NCBI GenBank assembly: GCA_005883085.1
Contig: VBAY01000107.1
Location: 1-8,561 of the forward strand
Source of the DNA: Candidatus Bathyarchaeota archaeon
Lineage (GTDB): Archaea; Thermoproteota; Bathyarchaeia; 40CM-2-53-6
Direction of reading: 5' to 3'
DNA: 8,561 nt
Part shown: positions 5,703 to 8,561 of the stretch, one piece after another
How positions within the stretch are numbered: position 1 is the stretch's first letter
Layout of the letters: each line of letters begins with the position of its first letter
Notes under the pieces: model-generated
Database searches by the model: none
What the model was told of the DNA's origin: nothing
What the model saw: the letters and a program-made list of their open reading frames with translations, nothing else
Translations under genes and position numbers: made by a program

Positions 5703-6161
5703 TTATCCGGTGACGACAACTGTTCCGTGCATCCAGGGATGGTAGGTGCACACGTACTGGTAAGTACCAGCGACAGTGAAGGTCTCCGTGAAAGTGTTGG
5801 AAGTGTCATTTTCATTCATGTTACCAGAGTCAAAGCGACTTGCCCCAGAGGGCCAACTGGTGGCGGTCACGGTGTGCGGAACCGGGTCGCGGTTGGTCCA
5901 GGTCACCTTGCCTCCCTTCGCAACCGTTACGCTCGCGGGGTCAAAGTTGAGCCCTTGCGTGCTGCCAACACCCTTTGGGATCGAAACGCTGATTGTACTG
6001 CCTCCAGTGTTTGGGCTTGAAAATGCGAAGATTGGCGAGCCTGTGGTGAGCTGGTAAACGCCAAGCCCGGCAAGACCACACGCTGCTCCTACGGCAAGCA
6101 CTATCAGAATCGGGACGATGAGCTCGGCATACTTTATTTTCTGTGGCGGGGCGCCTTGCAA
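5703..6161 (-). CDS. Membrane-anchored cupredoxin (amicyanin/plastocyanin-like) with complete type 1 copper site
   Basis: A 152-residue protein: short cytoplasmic head (MQGAPPQKIKY), one membrane segment (about 12-38), a Gly/Ser-rich linker, then a cupredoxin domain from about 55. All four blue-copper ligands are present: His96 (DPVPHTVTA), and Cys138, His141 and Met144 in YVCTYHPWMHG. The C-x2-H-x2-M spacing is that of amicyanin. LNFDPASVTVAKGGKVTWTN (71-90) is the standard lead strand. It should be an outward-facing one-electron carrier. Cys28 inside the membrane segment (GAACGLAG) does not make a good lipobox. The start is uncertain: TTG 6161 is the only usual start codon in a frame that is open back to a stop at 6239-6237. 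It has no clear Shine-Dalgarno, but an AT-rich ttatttt lies about 37-43 bases upstream. It is divergent from the flavin dehydrogenase operon across 126 bases. Confidence 0.9.
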   Translation of the reverse strand: MQGAPPQKIKYAELIVPILIVLAVGAACGLAGLGVYQLTTGSPIFAFSSPNTGGSTISVSIPKGVGSTQGLNFDPASVTVAKGGKVTWTNRDPVPHTVTATSWPSGASRFDSGNMNENDTSNTFTETFTVAGTYQYVCTYHPWMHGTVVVTG

Positions 6162-6197
6162 CCCTACAACACGAAGAACGGATGGCTGAGTGATGAG

Positions 6198-6258
6198 AAA
6201 ATAAGCTTTCAGACAGCGAAAAACTCGCGCTATTTTTCAGGGTGTGCAAACTAAAATA
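6198..6258. promoter_or_regulatory. Divergent promoter region between cupredoxins and the GMC dehydrogenase operon
   Basis: Two outward-facing TATA-like boxes are visible in the 126-base gap. On the minus strand, cttatttt (6205-6198) faces the cupredoxin gene. On the plus strand, actaaaata (about 6250-6258) lies about 30 bases before ATG 6288. The plus-strand start would be near 6280, leaving an almost leaderless mRNA. Sharing one control region fits joint regulation of the copper proteins and the dehydrogenase, but this is inference. Confidence 0.4.
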
Positions 6259-6287
6259 GGAGTAGGCAAGGGCTAATCTGAAGCCGT

Positions 6288-7241
6288 ATGGTCGACCAGA
6301 CCAGACGTGAATTTCTCAAACTGGGATTAGCAGCCGCAGCAAGCGCCGCAATGGCATCCGGAATCGAGATCCCAATGTTTGGGAGCCAAAACTCCTCAAT
6401 ACAGACTCAGCTGAACAACGCGAATACAAAAATCGCTAATCTGAATGCTAGAGTCAATACCTTTGTTGGCTTTCTCAGCCTCAGCGTCGCGGAACAGTCA
6501 CTTCTAGAGAAGATAGTGGAGACAATCATACCTACCGATACTGATCCTGGAGCGAAGGAGGCCGGTGTTATCTACTTCATCGACAGAGCATTGGCAGGAG
6601 ACTACGGGCAGAGTGCCAACATGTTCATGGACGGCCCGCACATTCTTCCAAGGATCCCGGCCAATTCGGCTACTCCTCTTTTGGTCAGTCCGAGTCTCAG
6701 CTGGGTGAATGCAACCGGTGGCTCGACGAGCCCAATCGCCTACCCAGGAGGTAACTTGTCCACAGACACCGGACCGGTTCAGGGCATCACTGCCAGTCCG
6801 AGAGTCGGCTCTGGTATTAACTATCAGTACCCACTTAATCTTAGAGAATTCTGGAGAGTCGGTCTGGACGCACTGCAAAAGTACGCGAAGGATCCGAATG
6901 GTCCGTACAAGGCTCCCTTCGAGTCACTGTCTGCAACGAGTCAGTTGACGCTCTTGCAAGATCTATGGGATAACAAGCCCGCCAGTTTCAACAACATACG
7001 TCCTTCAGATTTCGCGTATGAATTGACTTTCATGACATGGGCCGGATTCTTGATGGACCCGATTTATGGAGGAAACCAAAACATGGTAGGGTGGACGTAT
7101 ACAGGATTCAACGGGGTCAACTTCGGCAACTTCTACGGGGAGGGTAAAGACCAGAAAGCTCTCATGGTCGCGACTACTCCGACAAGGCTCAAGCCAGCCA
7201 GCCTCGCGCAGTATCAGCAGCAAGCGTCTGGGAGCGCGTAG
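6288..7241 (+). CDS. Gluconate 2-dehydrogenase subunit 3-like protein with Tat signal
   Basis: The small subunit of a membrane-bound GMC-type flavin dehydrogenase. In bacterial relatives it escorts the flavoprotein through the Tat pathway and stays bound to it. Here a twin-arginine signal is plain: T-R6-R7-E-F-L-K, then an Ala-rich hydrophobic stretch to about residue 25. A Gln/Asn-rich stretch with heptad-like spacing (about 37-60) may form a short coiled coil. The subunit 3 fold follows: SVAEQSLLEKIVETIIPTD (66-84), PGAKEAGVIYFIDRAL (87-102), LREFWRVGLDALQKYA (185-200) and the signature DPIYGGNQNMVGW (257-269). At 317 residues it is longer than many bacterial versions; the extra length includes a Gly/Ser/Pro-rich stretch at about 115-180. 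The stop is two bases before the GMC subunit's ATG, so both are surely one operon. The ATG at 6288 places the Tat motif correctly. Confidence 0.93.
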   Translation: MVDQTRREFLKLGLAAAASAAMASGIEIPMFGSQNSSIQTQLNNANTKIANLNARVNTFVGFLSLSVAEQSLLEKIVETIIPTDTDPGAKEAGVIYFIDRALAGDYGQSANMFMDGPHILPRIPANSATPLLVSPSLSWVNATGGSTSPIAYPGGNLSTDTGPVQGITASPRVGSGINYQYPLNLREFWRVGLDALQKYAKDPNGPYKAPFESLSATSQLTLLQDLWDNKPASFNNIRPSDFAYELTFMTWAGFLMDPIYGGNQNMVGWTYTGFNGVNFGNFYGEGKDQKALMVATTPTRLKPASLAQYQQQASGSA

Positions 7242-7243
7242 AA

Positions 7244-8561
7244 ATGCCAACTACAATCATGGAGCCAGCTGCAGATGTAGTGATTCTAGGGGTCGGTTAC
7301 ATGAGCGGTGTAATAGCGGCTGAGCTTTCTATTCCGAAGTTCAACGGGGACAAACCCTACAAGGTCGTCGCTATAACCAAGGGTCCATACTGGGATTACG
7401 TCAACGACTTCTCAACGACAAAGTACGATGAATGGGGAGTTGGGCTCGGTCGAAAATACGACAGTCCGCTTCCTTTACAATCGACCACTATTAGGAACAC
7501 TCCCTACCAGTTCGCATTGCCCGTCAGAAGATACACAATGCCTATTCAATATCATGCGCTCGGGCATGGAGTGGGTGGAGCAGCTCAGCACTACGGCGGA
7601 ACGATGGGACGGCAAGGCCCATGGGGGTATCAGATGTTATCACAGACCAATACCAGATATGGGCCGGGCGCTATTGACACCATTAACCCGCACAATGACC
7701 TCCAGGACTGGCCTCTCCAGTACTACCAGTACGAGCCATACTATGTACAGTGGGAGAATGCTCATGGACTCTGCGGAAACTACAATGGGAGTACTGACAA
7801 TCCAGGATCTGACTCGAGCGGCTATCCATGGATGAGCCAGAACTATAGGCTACCTCCTCACCCGCTCACACCGGCTGCACAGTTATTCCAATCGACTGTT
7901 CAGTCAGCACCTTTCAATTATCATCCCTTTCCTCACGTAAACGCTCTGGCCTCACAGCCGTACGTTAACCAGTATGGTGTGCCGGTTAATCCCTGCGTCT
8001 ACGACGGTTATTGTGGCGGTCTCTGCGACTATGCTTGCGAGACAGGTGCCAAAGCAAACGCTGCATACAGAACCATACCTGCGGCAATTAAGGATGGAAA
8101 CTTCACCCTAGTCGTGAACAGTTTCATCTTCCGACTAGACACCGATCCTACCAGCGGTCTTGTGACCGCCGCCCGCTACTACGATCCGCAAGGAAACGTG
8201 CACATTCAACCAGGAACGGTCTTCTTCAACGGAATGTGGGGATACAACATGATCAGAATAATGCTCCTTTCAGGAGTCGGTGCACCTTACGTATGGAATT
8301 CAGATCCCACCGCAGTCTCAGGTACCGTGGGAAGAGGTATGACCAACGGCTATTCGCCATACAGGGGAACAAACGTGTCTGGAACTCTCTCCAACATCGG
8401 CGGCAACGCGTATCCTGCAGGGAACGCTGGCGGTGGCAGTGTGGACATTTATGATCTGATGGACGACAATTTCAACCACAAGGATTTGGGCTTCATAGGA
8501 GGAAGCCAGATAGGCGTGGGCGGGTATCCCGGAGGGGGACCTGGAAATATTACCTTCGCGG
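7244..8561 (+). CDS. GMC-family FAD dehydrogenase large subunit (gluconate/glucose dehydrogenase-like), 3'-truncated
   Basis: The catalytic flavoprotein partner of the preceding Tat-tagged subunit; it oxidises a sugar, sugar acid or alcohol of unknown identity outside the membrane. The first 439 residues are present; the C-terminal part with the catalytic His/Asn is beyond the window. FAD binding: ADVVILGVGYMSGVIAAEL (10-28), with G16-x-G18-x3-G22. The GMC signature GHGVGGAAQHYGGT is at 107-120. A cysteine cluster, C251-x5-C257-x3-C261-x3-C265, lies in the region where FAD-glucose dehydrogenases of the Burkholderia type hold a 3Fe-4S cluster, as I recall. The stretch FFNGMWGYNMIRIMLLSGVG (about 327-346) matches the usual GMC segment 'AGAIxSPxLLxxSGIG' only loosely. 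No signal peptide is present, so export must rely on the partner. The ATG at 7244 has GGGAG nine bases upstream, at the end of the preceding gene. Many Tyr/Asn/Gly residues suit an exported protein. Confidence 0.92.
   Translation, partial: MPTTIMEPAADVVILGVGYMSGVIAAELSIPKFNGDKPYKVVAITKGPYWDYVNDFSTTKYDEWGVGLGRKYDSPLPLQSTTIRNTPYQFALPVRRYTMPIQYHALGHGVGGAAQHYGGTMGRQGPWGYQMLSQTNTRYGPGAIDTINPHNDLQDWPLQYYQYEPYYVQWENAHGLCGNYNGSTDNPGSDSSGYPWMSQNYRLPPHPLTPAAQLFQSTVQSAPFNYHPFPHVNALASQPYVNQYGVPVNPCVYDGYCGGLCDYACETGAKANAAYRTIPAAIKDGNFTLVVNSFIFRLDTDPTSGLVTAARYYDPQGNVHIQPGTVFFNGMWGYNMIRIMLLSGVGAPYVWNSDPTAVSGTVGRGMTNGYSPYRGTNVSGTLSNIGGNAYPAGNAGGGSVDIYDLMDDNFNHKDLGFIGGSQIGVGGYPGGGPGNITFA

Noticed and set aside
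5592..6057. Plus-strand open frames over the cupredoxin genes
   Set aside because: They are shadows; the minus strand has the copper-ligand motifs and membrane anchors in order.
5703..6161. Lipoprotein attachment through Cys28 of the second cupredoxin
   Set aside because: GAAC lacks the usual Leu at -3, and the hydrophobic stretch continues beyond the Cys, so a simple membrane anchor fits better.
7428..7835. Plus-strand open frame of 135 codons
   Set aside because: It is out of frame within the GMC gene, whose FAD and GMC signatures are continuous through this region.

Overview
This window looks archaeal. The evidence is a SUI1-type initiation factor gene (aIF1), a long haloarchaeal/thaumarchaeal-style HMG-CoA synthase of the mevalonate pathway, TATA-like boxes about 25-35 bases upstream of several starts with little or no leader, frequent GTG and TTG starts, and membrane-anchored blue-copper proteins. 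Base composition is near 50% GC by eye. I cannot fix the lineage. A soil or sediment member of the Nitrososphaeria/Thaumarchaeota or the Thermoplasmata fits, but this is inference.

Layout: (1) 1-632, minus: 3'-truncated short-chain dehydrogenase. (2) 817-1719, minus: single-HKD phospholipase D-superfamily protein with an unrecognised N-terminal domain; a perfect 7-bp inverted repeat overlaps its putative promoter. (3) 1845-3239, minus: HMG-CoA synthase with all catalytic residues. (4) 3473-5034, plus: a compact cluster of a DoxX-like membrane protein, a HExxH zinc-peptidase-like protein and an aIF1/SUI1 gene. The aIF1 gene is broken by an exact 23-bp tandem duplication; removing one copy restores a perfect 96-residue frame. 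(5) 5144-6161, minus: two membrane-anchored cupredoxins, one with the full His-Cys-His-Met copper site and one with Leu in place of Met. (6) 6288-8561, plus: a Tat-exported gluconate-2-dehydrogenase subunit 3 homologue followed 2 bases later by the GMC-type flavoprotein subunit, which is cut by the window end. The flavoprotein has no signal peptide of its own and carries a four-cysteine motif.

How the genes may work together: the right half (5144-8561) reads as an extracytoplasmic oxidation module. A flavoprotein is carried across the membrane by its Tat-tagged partner, possibly passes electrons through a bound Fe-S cluster, and may deliver them to the divergently encoded blue-copper proteins rather than to the cytochrome c subunit found in bacterial counterparts. 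The parts are seen in the sequence; the electron route is inference. The left half is a mix of metabolic and housekeeping genes with no obvious common pathway.

No stretch longer than 300 bases lacks a gene. The gaps at 633-816, 1720-1844 and 3240-3472 hold only the promoter-like and dyad elements listed. I saw no tRNA, rRNA, CRISPR array, insertion sequence or integrase.
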